A stretch of 21,650 nt of DNA from UBA2336 sp964538575 (GTDB lineage: Bacteria > Bacteroidota > Bacteroidia > Cytophagales > Cyclobacteriaceae), in NCBI GenBank assembly GCA_964538575.1, contig CAZIGG010000047.1, forward strand, positions 1 to 21,650, read 5' to 3'. The translations under genes were made by a program, and so were the position numbers. Positions 6,666-14,816 of this stretch are shown here, one piece after another; position 1 is the stretch's first letter, and each line of letters begins with the position of its first letter. The notes under the pieces are model-generated. The model was not told the origin of the DNA and ran no database searches. It saw only the letters and a program-made list of their open reading frames with translations.

Positions 6666-8813
6666 ATGTCATTAAACGTAATAACTAAAAGCTGCAAGCT
6701 GCCGGACGGCCGCGAAATCTCCATCGAAACGGGCAAGCTGGCCCGTCAGGCTGATGGATCTGTTGTATTGAAAATGGGCAACACCATGTTGCTCGCTACC
6801 GTGGTATCCGCGCAGGAAGGCAAAGAAGGAGCGGACTTCCTTCCCCTGTCTGTTGACTACCAGGAGAAATTTGCATCCACGGGTAAAATCCCCGGTGGAT
6901 TTTTAAAGCGTGAAAGCAGGCTATCGGATTATGAGATATTAATCAGTCGCTTGGTAGACCGTGCTATAAGACCTTTATTTCCAAGTGATTATCATGCTGA
7001 AACTCAGGTGATGATTTACTTGATTTCTGGCGACCTGGATTCAGTTCCGGATGCCTTGGCTGCCTTTGCTGCTTCGGCTGCATTGTCAGTTTCTGATATT
7101 CCTTTCCAGGGCCCGATCTCTGAAGTTCGCGTGGCCCGTGTGGATGGTAAGTTCATCGTGAACCCAACCATGGAGCAGAAGAACCGTGCGGACATCGACC
7201 TGATGGTGGGCGCCTCGATCGAAAACATTCTGATGGTGGAAGGCGAGATGAACGAAGTGAGCGAAGACGATATGCTGGAAGCATTGAAGATCGCACACGA
7301 TGCAATCAAAGTTCAGTGTGAATTGCAGATCGAACTTTCAAAAGCAACCAACAAAACTGAGAAAAGAACCTACAGCCACGAAGTTCATGACGAGAATCTG
7401 AAAGAAGAGCTTTGGAAGCTGATGTACGATAAAGCGTATGATGTTGCCGGTTTGCTGACTAAAAACAAGTCCGACCGTTCCGATGCTTTCAAAAAGATTG
7501 TAAGCGAATACATCGATGCCTTGCCTGAAGATACAACTGTCAGCAAGGATATGGTGAAGCATTATTATCACGATATCCAGAAGAAAGCATCCCGCGACCT
7601 TGTGCTTAACAAGGGAGTTCGGTTGGATGGACGTAAGCCTAACGAAATCAGGCAGATATGGAGCGAAGTTGGATACCTTCCTATGCCGCACGGATCAGCC
7701 ATTTTCACCCGTGGTGAAACGCAATCATTAACATCCGTAACCCTCGGTACAAAGCTCGATGAGCAGATGATTGATGGTGCGATGATCGAAGGATCAAGCA
7801 AGTTTATTCTTCACTACAACTTCCCTGGTTTTTCAACGGGTGAGGTGAAGCCTAACCGCGGGCCGGGCAGGCGTGAAGTTGGTCACGGTAACCTCGCGTT
7901 CCGTGCCTTGAAAAAAGTGCTTCCGCCTGACGAAAAGAACCCATATACGATCCGTGTAGTATCCGATATTCTTGAATCAAACGGTTCGTCTTCAATGGCG
8001 ACTGTTTGCGCAGGTTCATTGGCGTTGATGGATGCGGGTGTTCCTGTAAAAGGACCTGTATCCGGTATTGCAATGGGTATGATCTCCGACAGCAAAACGG
8101 GCAAGTATGCAATCTTGTCCGATATCCTGGGTGACGAAGATCACCTGGGTGACATGGACTTTAAAGTTACGGGTACTGAAAAAGGTATCACCGCTTGTCA
8201 GATGGATTTGAAAGTTGATGGCTTGACCTATGAAGTTCTGCGCGAAGCATTGCTTCAGGCAAAAGAAGGCCGTCTTCATATCTTAAATGAAATGAAGAAA
8301 ACACTTTCTGCCCCGCGTCCTGATCTGAAGCCTCAGACTCCACGTGCTGAAACAGTAGTGATCGAGAAAGAGATGATCGGTGCGGTAATCGGACCGGGCG
8401 GTAAAGTTGTTCAGGATATCCAGAACACAACCGGTGCTACCGTAGTAATCGAAGAAGTGAATGGCAAAGGCATTATCAATGTGTTTGCAAATAATAAAGA
8501 TGTGATGGAAGCTGCGCTGAGACGCATTCGTGCGATTGTAGCGGTTCCGGAAGTGGGCGCTGAATACACGGGCAAAGTGAAATCAATCATGCCGTTTGGC
8601 GCATTTGTTGAATTCATGCCGGGTAAAGACGGCCTGTTGCACATCTCTGAGATTAAGTGGGAGCGCCTCGAAACCATGGACGGTGTGCTGGAAGTAGGTG
8701 AGGAAGTGAAGGTGAAATTGGTTGAAGTGGACAAAAAAACCGGTAAATTCCGCCTTTCCCGCAAGGTTTTGATTTCAAAACCCGCGAAAGAGGAAACTGC
8801 ACCGAAGCAATAA
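6666..8813 (+). CDS. pnp: Polyribonucleotide nucleotidyltransferase (PNPase)
   Basis: Degrades RNA 3' to 5' by phosphorolysis as a trimer. The order is RNase PH domain 1, an all-helical linker, RNase PH domain 2 from about residue 320 with the catalytic DEDHLGDMDFK stretch at about 490-500, a KH domain with VIGPGGK at about 573-579, and an S1 domain at about 628-700 (YTGKVKSIMPFGAFVEF). Length from the ATG at 6666 is 715 aa, normal for PNPase. The open frame extends to 6636, but the ten extra residues (MKAPCYNQFC) are not family-like. The ATG giving MSLNVITKSCKLPDGR is therefore preferred. CAATTTTG at 6656-6663, directly before this ATG, resembles a -7 box and hints at a very short leader. 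All domains are intact. Confidence 0.96.
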   Translation: MSLNVITKSCKLPDGREISIETGKLARQADGSVVLKMGNTMLLATVVSAQEGKEGADFLPLSVDYQEKFASTGKIPGGFLKRESRLSDYEILISRLVDRAIRPLFPSDYHAETQVMIYLISGDLDSVPDALAAFAASAALSVSDIPFQGPISEVRVARVDGKFIVNPTMEQKNRADIDLMVGASIENILMVEGEMNEVSEDDMLEALKIAHDAIKVQCELQIELSKATNKTEKRTYSHEVHDENLKEELWKLMYDKAYDVAGLLTKNKSDRSDAFKKIVSEYIDALPEDTTVSKDMVKHYYHDIQKKASRDLVLNKGVRLDGRKPNEIRQIWSEVGYLPMPHGSAIFTRGETQSLTSVTLGTKLDEQMIDGAMIEGSSKFILHYNFPGFSTGEVKPNRGPGRREVGHGNLAFRALKKVLPPDEKNPYTIRVVSDILESNGSSSMATVCAGSLALMDAGVPVKGPVSGIAMGMISDSKTGKYAILSDILGDEDHLGDMDFKVTGTEKGITACQMDLKVDGLTYEVLREALLQAKEGRLHILNEMKKTLSAPRPDLKPQTPRAETVVIEKEMIGAVIGPGGKVVQDIQNTTGATVVIEEVNGKGIINVFANNKDVMEAALRRIRAIVAVPEVGAEYTGKVKSIMPFGAFVEFMPGKDGLLHISEIKWERLETMDGVLEVGEEVKVKLVEVDKKTGKFRLSRKVLISKPAKEETAPKQ

Positions 8814-8826
8814 TCGTTAAGGTGAA

Positions 8827-8858
8827 ATTGACAGGAACTAACTTTAACCTTAATATTG
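8827..8858 (+). promoter_or_regulatory. Candidate promoter of the primary sigma factor gene
   Basis: ATTG (8827-8830), a 20-nt spacer and TAATATTG (8851-8858; one mismatch to TAnnTTTG) lie in the 70-nt gap after pnp and would give a leader of about 20 nt. This is a pattern match only. There is no visible terminator between pnp and the sigma gene, so readthrough from pnp is also possible. Confidence 0.3.
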
Positions 8859-8883
8859 TTAAACGAACGAATTTAGCCACTGA

Positions 8884-9747
8884 ATGAGACAGCTTAAAAT
8901 CAGTAAACAGATTACCAACCGCGAGAGCCAGTCGCTGGATAAGTATCTCCAGGAGATCGGTAAGGTTGATTTGCTTACCCCGGATGAAGAGGTAGAATTA
9001 GCGAAGCGGATTAAGGAGGGTGACCAGATAGCGCTGGAGAAGCTTACCAAAGCCAACCTGCGTTTCGTAGTGTCTGTTGCCAAGCAGTATCAGAACCAGG
9101 GTTTGTCACTGGGTGATTTGATCAACGAGGGAAACTTAGGGTTGATTAAAGCCGCTCAGCGTTTCGATGAAACCCGTGGGTTTAAATTCATTTCGTATGC
9201 AGTATGGTGGATCCGCCAGTCGATTCTTCAGGCGCTTGCCGAACAGTCCCGTATTGTTCGTTTGCCGTTGAACCGTGTCGGATCATTAAATAAGATTTCA
9301 AAGACTTTCTCTGAGCTTGAGCAGAAGTACGAGCGTGAGCCTTCTCCGGAAGAGCTTGCCGAAGTGCTGGATGTAACAACTGCTGAAGTTGTTGATACCA
9401 TGAAGATCTCAGGCCGTCACGTATCAATGGATGCTCCATTCGTACAGGGCGAGGAGAATAGCTTGCTTGACGTTCTGGAGAACGACAGCGAAGAAACTCC
9501 TGATTCAGGCTTGATGAACGACTCGCTCCGCAAGGAAGTACAGCGTGCCTTGTCTACTTTGACTCAGCGCGAGGCTGACGTAATCACCCTTTACTTCGGC
9601 TTGAATGGCGAGCATGCCATGACGTTGGAGGAGATCGGGGAGAAGTTCAACCTGACCCGTGAGCGCGTACGCCAGATCAAGGAAAAAGCGATCAGAAGAT
9701 TGAGACACACCTCCAGAAGCAAGGCTTTAAAGCCTTACTTGGGTTAA
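8884..9747 (+). CDS. rpoD: Primary RNA polymerase sigma factor (sigma-70, Bacteroidota type)
   Basis: The 287-aa protein begins with region 1.2 (SLDKYLQEIGKVDLLTPDEE, 17-36) and lacks region 1.1, as is usual for the housekeeping sigma of Bacteroidota. Region 2 spans about 54-124, with DLINEGNLGLIKAAQRFD (78-95) and the -10 recognition helix FKFISYAVWWIRQSI (100-114). Region 3 covers about 125-200. Region 4 covers about 213-287, with a helix-turn-helix at MTLEEIGEKFNLTRERVRQI (246-265). It directs core polymerase to the TTTG / TAnnTTTG promoters seen elsewhere in this window. Both neighbouring coding units (pnp upstream, trxB downstream) are on the same strand, and a strong terminator follows. 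The intact DNA-binding regions and length argue for the primary and not an alternative sigma factor. Confidence 0.95.
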   Translation: MRQLKISKQITNRESQSLDKYLQEIGKVDLLTPDEEVELAKRIKEGDQIALEKLTKANLRFVVSVAKQYQNQGLSLGDLINEGNLGLIKAAQRFDETRGFKFISYAVWWIRQSILQALAEQSRIVRLPLNRVGSLNKISKTFSELEQKYEREPSPEELAEVLDVTTAEVVDTMKISGRHVSMDAPFVQGEENSLLDVLENDSEETPDSGLMNDSLRKEVQRALSTLTQREADVITLYFGLNGEHAMTLEEIGEKFNLTRERVRQIKEKAIRRLRHTSRSKALKPYLG

Positions 9748-9770
9748 TAATTTAGTATTTGACAGAATCT

Positions 9771-9804
9771 AAGGGGTCTCGCACGAAAGTGAGACCCTTT
9801 ATTT
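9771..9804 (+). terminator. Rho-independent terminator after rpoD
   Basis: GGGTCTC (9774-9780) pairs with GAGACCC (9791-9797). Flanking A/T and G-T pairs extend the stem and a T-rich tail follows. An alternative inner stem CAC-GAAA-GTG gives a stable GAAA tetraloop. Confidence 0.82.
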
Positions 9805-9817
9805 TAGAACACGAAGT

Positions 9818-10765
9818 ATGGCAGACCACGTAAAAGTTTTGATTATCGGATCCGGCCCGGCCGGGTATACAGCAGCCATTTATGCCGCTCGTGCGGGGCT
9901 AAACCCCGTGCTTTACACAGGCGCACAGCCCGGAGGGCAGCTTACCACAACCAATGACGTAGAGAACTTCCCGGGCTATCCCGAAGGCGTCAATGGCTCG
10001 GCTATGATGATGGATTTGCAAAAGCAGGCTGAACGTTTCGGTACAAAAATCCATTACAGCGTAGTAACAGCGGTTGACTTCTCTCAGTATCCGTACAAGA
10101 TAACAATCGATGAAAAGGACGAAGTGATAGCTGAATCGGTGATCATTTCTACGGGTGCAACGGCCAAATATCTGGGCTTGCCATCGGAAGAGAAATATTA
10201 TAACAAAGGCGTATCCGCCTGTGCGGTGTGTGACGGATATTTCTACCGCGGAAAAGAAGTAGCGGTAGTAGGTGCAGGAGATTCAGCCGCTGAAGAAGCG
10301 ACCTACTTATCAAAGCTTTGTACAAAGGTTCATTTGATAGTAAGGCGTGACGAAATGCGTGCTTCGAAGATCATGCAGAACCGTGTACTCAATACTCCGA
10401 ACATTGAGGTTCACTGGAATACGGAGACTGAAGAGATATTAGGCGATGACAATGGCGTACATAGCATTCGCATCGTGAATAATAAGACAGGGGAGAAGAA
10501 GGTTATTGAGCTTCAAGGCTTCTTCCTGGCGATTGGTCACAAGCCAAACACCGACATCTTCAAAGATTATATTGAGATGGATGAAACCGGTTACATCAAA
10601 ACATTACCTGGTTCTACCAAGACCAATGTTGAAGGTGTATTTGCCGTAGGCGATGCTGCCGATAAAGTTTATCGTCAGGCCATAACCGCAGCCGGAACGG
10701 GTTGCATGGGTGCGCTCGATGCAGAGAAGTTTTTAGTAGCGAAGGAGTCAGCAGTAGCCGTTTGA
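9818..10765 (+). CDS. trxB: Thioredoxin-disulfide reductase
   Basis: NADPH- and FAD-dependent flavoenzyme that reduces thioredoxin in the cytoplasm. The 315-aa protein has the FAD loop GSGPAG (11-16), the GGQL segment (39-42), the redox-active C135-A-V-C138-D, the NADPH loop GAGDSA (152-157), and the C-terminal FAD motif VFAVGDAAD followed by YRQAITAAGTGCMGA. This is the low-molecular-weight, E. coli-like TrxB, complete in length. bshB1 begins 13 nt after its stop codon on the same strand, which suggests co-transcription. The pairing is notable because BshB1 makes bacillithiol, the alternative thiol buffer, so the pair may link two cytoplasmic redox systems. The ATG at 9818 follows the rpoD terminator directly. 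Confidence 0.96.
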   Translation: MADHVKVLIIGSGPAGYTAAIYAARAGLNPVLYTGAQPGGQLTTTNDVENFPGYPEGVNGSAMMMDLQKQAERFGTKIHYSVVTAVDFSQYPYKITIDEKDEVIAESVIISTGATAKYLGLPSEEKYYNKGVSACAVCDGYFYRGKEVAVVGAGDSAAEEATYLSKLCTKVHLIVRRDEMRASKIMQNRVLNTPNIEVHWNTETEEILGDDNGVHSIRIVNNKTGEKKVIELQGFFLAIGHKPNTDIFKDYIEMDETGYIKTLPGSTKTNVEGVFAVGDAADKVYRQAITAAGTGCMGALDAEKFLVAKESAVAV

Positions 10766-10778
10766 GTTATCCACTACA

Positions 10779-11498
10779 ATGAAACTTGACATCCTCGTCC
10801 TCGCTTCCCATCCTGATGATGCCGAATTAGGCGCGGGTGGTACCATTGCCAGTCACGTGGCGAAAGGCCGTAAAGTGGGTGTGGTGGACTTTACCAAAGG
10901 AGAGCTGGGTACACGTGGAACGCCTGAAACAAGGGCAGCAGAGGCCGCAGAAGGGGCTAAAATACTCGGTTTAGCCGTTCGGGAGAATTTAGGGCTGGCC
11001 GATGGCTTTTTCAGGAATGATGAGGAGCATCAGCGCAAGGTGATTGTAGCAATCCGCAAATATCAGCCGGAAATCGTTTTGGCTAATGCGATCCACGACC
11101 GACATTCTGATCATGGTAAAGGTGCACAATTAGCTTATGATTCCTGCTTCCTGTCCGGATTAGCCAAAATTGAAACCAGCGATGAGCAAGGCAATGCGCA
11201 AAAAGCCTGGAGACCCAACGCAGTTTACCACTACATCCAAAGCCAGTTTATCGAACCCGATTTTATTGTGGACGTAACACCTTATTGGGAAACCAAAGTC
11301 AGAGCAATCAAAGCTTTCAAGACTCAGTTCTTTGATCCAAACAGTAAAGAACCTGCCACGTACATTTCAACACCCGAGTTTTTGAATATGGTTGAAGCGC
11401 GCGCGATTGAGCTTGGCCATGCGATTGGTGTGAAGTATGGAGAGGGGTTTACAGTGAAACGAACACCCGGTATTAACGACCTGTTTCAGTTACGCTAA
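10779..11498 (+). CDS. bshB1: Bacillithiol biosynthesis deacetylase BshB1 (PIG-L family)
   Basis: Zinc-dependent deacetylase that removes acetate from N-acetylglucosaminyl-malate, the second step of bacillithiol synthesis. The 239-aa sequence carries the PIG-L metal motif S-H11-P-D-D14 and the second motif around H109-S-D-H112. H11, D14 and H112 are the expected zinc ligands and D13 the general base. The segments FTKGELGTRGTPETRAAEA (residues 38-56) and FKTQFF are those of the BshB1 subgroup rather than generic LmbE proteins. It lies 13 nt downstream of trxB and is probably in one operon with it. bshA and bshC are not in the window. ypdA, the putative bacillithiol disulfide reductase, is 6 kb to the right. 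The assignment rests on motif and subgroup resemblance; substrate specificity is inferred. Confidence 0.9.
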   Translation: MKLDILVLASHPDDAELGAGGTIASHVAKGRKVGVVDFTKGELGTRGTPETRAAEAAEGAKILGLAVRENLGLADGFFRNDEEHQRKVIVAIRKYQPEIVLANAIHDRHSDHGKGAQLAYDSCFLSGLAKIETSDEQGNAQKAWRPNAVYHYIQSQFIEPDFIVDVTPYWETKVRAIKAFKTQFFDPNSKEPATYISTPEFLNMVEARAIELGHAIGVKYGEGFTVKRTPGINDLFQLR

Positions 11499-11504
11499 TC
11501 GCCT

Positions 11505-11580
11505 GAATCAGCATTCTCAGGATTTTAGGACAACTTGATATACAATCCTGAAAATCCACCAATCCTGGAAATCCTGATTC
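11505..11580. repeat. Imperfect palindromic intergenic repeat (REP-like) between convergent genes
   Basis: The gap between bshB1 and pdxH starts with GAATCAG (11505-11511) and ends with CTGATTC (11574-11580), a perfect terminal inverted repeat. Inside, the units CAGGATTTT (11519-11527) and AATCCTGAAAATCC (11544-11557) are inverted copies, and AATCCTGGAAATCCTG (11561-11576) repeats the same AATCCTG word. The whole stretch can fold into one long, imperfect hairpin built from a CAGGATT/AATCCTG word. It has no T-run, so it is not a classic terminator, but it could block readthrough between the two convergent genes. The built-from-words look resembles dispersed REP-type repeats. Copy number elsewhere in the genome cannot be seen here. 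Confidence 0.55.
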
Positions 11581-11586
11581 CGACAG

Positions 11587-12228
11587 TTATGGCGCCAACC
11601 TATTAATCTTCCACTCGCTTTCATCCTTCGTATAAAGAATCCTGTCATGCAACCGGCTCGGTCTTCCCTGCCAGAATTCAATCATTAACGGATCGATCTC
11701 ATAACCGCCCCATTGATTAGGCTTGGGAAGCAGTTCCTGGCCTTTATACTTAGCTTCAATTTGTTTCGCTCTTTCCTCTAATAATGATCGGTCACTGATC
11801 ACTGAGCTTTGCGGTGATGCCCAGGCACCCACCTGCGAACCACGCGGGCGACTTTGAAAATACTTTTCCGAACGCTTTTCATCAATGCGGGATGCAACGC
11901 CTTCAATTCTTACCTGTCTTTCAAGCTCAGGCCAGAAGAATGTGAGTGAGCATGCCGGATTTTGATCAAGTTCTTTTCCTTTACGGCTCTGGTAGTTGGT
12001 GTAGAAGACAAACTTATAATTCTCAATTCCTTTTAGCAGCACAATGCGTGAAGCCGGGCGACCGTTTTCGTTTACGGTGGCCAGGTTCATTGCATTAGGT
12101 TCAGGAATCTTTGCTGTAATCGCCTCCTCAAACCACTTAGTAAACTGGCTGATAGGGTCCTGTGAAACGCTTTTTGCATCGAGCGCAGCTTTGCTGTATT
12201 CATTCCGAAGAGAAGCGAGGTCATTCAT
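11587..12228 (-). CDS. pdxH: Pyridoxamine 5'-phosphate oxidase
   Basis: FMN enzyme that oxidises pyridoxine or pyridoxamine 5'-phosphate to pyridoxal 5'-phosphate, the last step of B6 synthesis and salvage. Visible motifs are the FMN-binding ASRIVLLKG, the FYTNYQSRKGKEL loop, RQVRIEG, the YFQSRPRGSQVGAW segment, and the C-terminal PDXPO signature running from IEFWQGRPSRLHDR. The frame is open back to a TTG at 12255, but the ATG at 12228 gives MNDLASLRNEY, the usual family start, and a normal length of 213 aa. I chose the ATG. The gene converges on bshB1 across a hairpin repeat and is divergent from yqgE. TAATTTCA (12241-12234) with ATTG 20 nt upstream is a weak promoter candidate that would leave almost no leader. 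Confidence 0.95.
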   Translation of the reverse strand: MNDLASLRNEYSKAALDAKSVSQDPISQFTKWFEEAITAKIPEPNAMNLATVNENGRPASRIVLLKGIENYKFVFYTNYQSRKGKELDQNPACSLTFFWPELERQVRIEGVASRIDEKRSEKYFQSRPRGSQVGAWASPQSSVISDRSLLEERAKQIEAKYKGQELLPKPNQWGGYEIDPLMIEFWQGRPSRLHDRILYTKDESEWKINRLAP

Positions 12229-12261
12229 ACGTTTGAAATTACGGTTCAAGGTCAACTAATT

Positions 12262-12300
12262 CAATAAAATTTGCATCCTAGTGTTACAAGTATTTTATTG
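12262..12300. repeat. Inverted repeat in the pdxH-yqgE divergent intergenic region
   Basis: CAATAAAAT (12262-12270) and ATTTTATTG (12292-12300) are perfect 9-nt inverted copies with 21 nt between them, inside a 94-nt divergent promoter region. They coincide with weak -33 or -7 candidates for both genes, so the symmetry may reflect two facing promoters or an operator. The words are AT-rich, so chance is a real alternative. Confidence 0.35.
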
Positions 12301-12322
12301 TCGCGTTGTGAACAGGCATTAA

Positions 12323-12898
12323 ATGGATTTTTTCAAATACGCCAATAAAATTACCCCGGAAAAGGGGAGGCTTCTGATATCGGAACCCTTCCTGCAAGAC
12401 CCTAACTTTGACCGGACGGTTGTGCTCCTGTGCGAACATAACGAAGAAGGGTCGTTCGGGTTCGTGTTAAACAAGCCGGCCATTGTAAAGGTTGGTGAAG
12501 TAATGGAGGAACTGAAGAATTTTGATGAAGCGATTTTTATTGGCGGCCCGGTGCAGCAGGACACGCTTCATTTTATTCATCGCGCTCCGAAAATTGAAAG
12601 CGGAACTGAAGTAATAAAGAATATTTACTGGGGTGGAAATTTTGAAAATGTGCTCTTTTTATCAGACACAAAACAACTTGAACCATCGCAAATCCGGTTC
12701 TTCCTGGGGTATAGCGGCTGGGGCCCCGGCCAGTTGGAGGAAGAACTTGCAGAAAATGCCTGGATTGTATGTGACTTTGTAACGGAAGAACTATTGTTTG
12801 AAACCGGGGCCGGAAACCTGTGGAAGAAAGCATTGAGTAACATGGGCGGCAGATTTTCCGTCTATGCTAACTACCCGGTAGACCCAAACCTGAATTAA
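12323..12898 (+). CDS. YqgE/AlgH family protein (DUF179)
   Basis: The 191-aa protein matches the YqgE/AlgH family. It has the N-terminal GRLLISEPFLQDPNFDRTVVLL (residues 15-36), then HNEEGSFGFVLNKP, the IFIGGPVQQDTLHFIH strand-loop, and the highly conserved FLGYSGWGPGQLEEEL (127-142) followed by W. The family is widespread and structurally known, but its biochemical role is not established; AlgH was originally linked to alginate regulation in Pseudomonas. There is no signal peptide, so it is cytoplasmic. It is divergent from pdxH and is followed after 57 nt by the DUF349 gene on the same strand. Family assignment is firm; function is unknown. Confidence 0.9.
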   Translation: MDFFKYANKITPEKGRLLISEPFLQDPNFDRTVVLLCEHNEEGSFGFVLNKPAIVKVGEVMEELKNFDEAIFIGGPVQQDTLHFIHRAPKIESGTEVIKNIYWGGNFENVLFLSDTKQLEPSQIRFFLGYSGWGPGQLEEELAENAWIVCDFVTEELLFETGAGNLWKKALSNMGGRFSVYANYPVDPNLN

Positions 12899-12920
12899 AA
12901 GGGTTTTGGGGCATTTTTAG

Positions 12921-12928
12921 TAACTTTG
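12921..12928 (+). promoter_or_regulatory. Candidate -7 box of the DUF349 gene
   Basis: TAACTTTG matches the TAnnTTTG -7 consensus exactly, but no TTTG is found 19-21 nt upstream. It lies 27 nt before the preferred ATG at 12956. It also argues against the in-frame TTG at 12926 being the translation start, since that codon is inside the box. Confidence 0.42.
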
Positions 12929-12955
12929 CGCATATTGCGTAGTAATGAATTGGAC

Positions 12956-14809
12956 ATGGAACTTGAAAACGAGAAGGAAGAACGGGAGTCGGCTTTGAAT
13001 GGGGTGGGCCATGCCAACGCTACGGTATTGAACAGCGAAGCTGATTTAGTGGATCAGGAGCATGGAGAACATGCGTCTGAAGAGGAACTTGAACACATCG
13101 ACTATTCAACTTTTTCCAAGCGTCAGTTTGTTGACCATCTTAAGGAACTTGTGAAGGATGGTAATCAGCAAAAGCTTGATCAGGCTGTTCGGGAGATCAA
13201 GCCCCTGTTTGATGAGTTGAAAGAACGCGAACGAACTTCAGCCTTAAATCGATTTATTCTCGATGGCGGTGCGGTAGATGATTTTGATTATCGTGCCGAT
13301 GAATATACCCATCAGTTTGACGCATTGTTAAAGCAGATAAGAGACCGTAAAACGCAACTCCTAAAAAGCCAGGAGGATCAGCGTAACGAAAATCTTAAAA
13401 AGAAAACCGAACTACTGGAAAAACTCCGGGAACTGATTGATTCTGCGGACCCTACAACCCAGCAATTCAATAAGTTTAAAGAGCTTCAGAAAGAGTGGAA
13501 AAATACCGGGGCAGTTCCGGTCGCTCAGAACAAAACGTTATGGGCTAACTACCATGCCCTGGTTGACAGGTTCTACGACAATCAAAATATTTACTTTGAA
13601 TTAAAAGAACTTGACCGCAAAAAAAACCTCGAATCCAAAATTGAACTTTGTGCAAAAGCGGAAAGGCTAAAGGACGTAGAAAAGATCAAGGATGCAATTA
13701 AGGAATTGAATGAACTGCACCACGAGTTCAAGCACATCGGCCCTGTACCGATGGAGGAAAAGGAAAATGTCTGGCAGCGATTCAAAGCAGCCTCCGATGC
13801 GGTTTATTCGAAGCGCGATGAATACCTGAAAACCCTTCAGCAGGAACTGTCCGTAAACCTGGATTTAAAATCGAAGTTATCGGATGAAGTGGCGGAATAC
13901 AGCTCATTTCAATCGGACAGAATCAAGGAATGGAATCAAAAGACTAAGGAAGTACTCGAACTTCAGAAAAAATGGGATGCCATTGGCGGATTGCCACGAA
14001 CGAAGTCAAAGGAAGTTAATAAGAAGTTCTGGACAGCCTTTAAAACATTCTTCAGCAACAAGAGTCATTTCTTCAAAAAGCTTGATGAAGAAAGAGGCGC
14101 TAACCTTAAAAGGAAAAATGAACTTGTTCAGCGTGCACTCGAACTCAAGGAAAGCTCGGAGTGGGATAAAGCTGCAAATGAATTAAAAAATTTACAGAAT
14201 CAATGGCGGGAGATCGGTCCGGTTCCTGAAAAGTTCCGTGAAAAAGTATACAAGGAATTTAAGGAAGCATGCGACTTTTTCTTTGAGCAAAAACGGAATC
14301 AGCACGGAAAGGCAGAAAGTGAGCAGGTTGAAAATTTAAAAGCGAAAGAAGCTGTTTGTGCCGAGCTTGAGAAACATATAGTCGACAGCACAGCAACTCC
14401 TTCAATCTTAAAAGAGCTTGAAAACAAGTTCAACCAGATTGGCTTTGTACCCAAGAAAGACATTGCTGCAATCCGCAAGCGCTATCATGAGGCGGCCCGG
14501 AAGTTCGCGGGTTCAATCCAGGGCATTTCGGTAGATGAAAAGAATCAGCTGTTGCTGGAAAATGAACTGGCAGATTTGAAAAATGACCCGATGAGCGGGC
14601 AGAAAATTTTCCAGAAAGAACAAACTATCCGGAAGAAGATTTCGAAGGTTGAAAATGACATCGCTACGCTCCGGAATAACCTGGAGTTTTTCGGCAGGTC
14701 AAAAAACGCGGATAAATACAAGGAAGAATTCAACGGGAAAATCAAAGAAGCGGATGAAAACCTGAAACAGCTCAAGCAGCAGCTCAAATTACTCCGCACA
14801 GTTTCTTAG
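12956..14809 (+). CDS. DUF349-repeat coiled-coil protein
   Basis: From the ATG at 12956 the protein is 617 aa, highly charged and almost wholly helical. After a Glu-rich N-terminus it carries five DUF349 repeats, at about residues 175-215, 245-290, 332-377, 408-448 and 485-522. Each follows the pattern L-x-x-L-Q-x-x-W/F-x-x-I/T-G-x-V/L-P, then an aromatic-rich helix; examples are LQKEWKNTGAVP, LQKKWDAIGGLP and LQNQWREIGPVP. The last 90 residues form a coiled coil ending in LKQLKQQLKLLRTVS. There is no signal peptide or membrane segment. DUF349 proteins are widespread in Bacteroidota and Actinobacteria, and their role is not established. The frame is open to a TTG at 12926, but that codon lies inside a promoter-like box, so the ATG is preferred. 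yqgE is 57 nt upstream. Confidence 0.88.
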   Translation: MELENEKEERESALNGVGHANATVLNSEADLVDQEHGEHASEEELEHIDYSTFSKRQFVDHLKELVKDGNQQKLDQAVREIKPLFDELKERERTSALNRFILDGGAVDDFDYRADEYTHQFDALLKQIRDRKTQLLKSQEDQRNENLKKKTELLEKLRELIDSADPTTQQFNKFKELQKEWKNTGAVPVAQNKTLWANYHALVDRFYDNQNIYFELKELDRKKNLESKIELCAKAERLKDVEKIKDAIKELNELHHEFKHIGPVPMEEKENVWQRFKAASDAVYSKRDEYLKTLQQELSVNLDLKSKLSDEVAEYSSFQSDRIKEWNQKTKEVLELQKKWDAIGGLPRTKSKEVNKKFWTAFKTFFSNKSHFFKKLDEERGANLKRKNELVQRALELKESSEWDKAANELKNLQNQWREIGPVPEKFREKVYKEFKEACDFFFEQKRNQHGKAESEQVENLKAKEAVCAELEKHIVDSTATPSILKELENKFNQIGFVPKKDIAAIRKRYHEAARKFAGSIQGISVDEKNQLLLENELADLKNDPMSGQKIFQKEQTIRKKISKVENDIATLRNNLEFFGRSKNADKYKEEFNGKIKEADENLKQLKQQLKLLRTVS

Positions 14810-14816
14810 AATCTTA

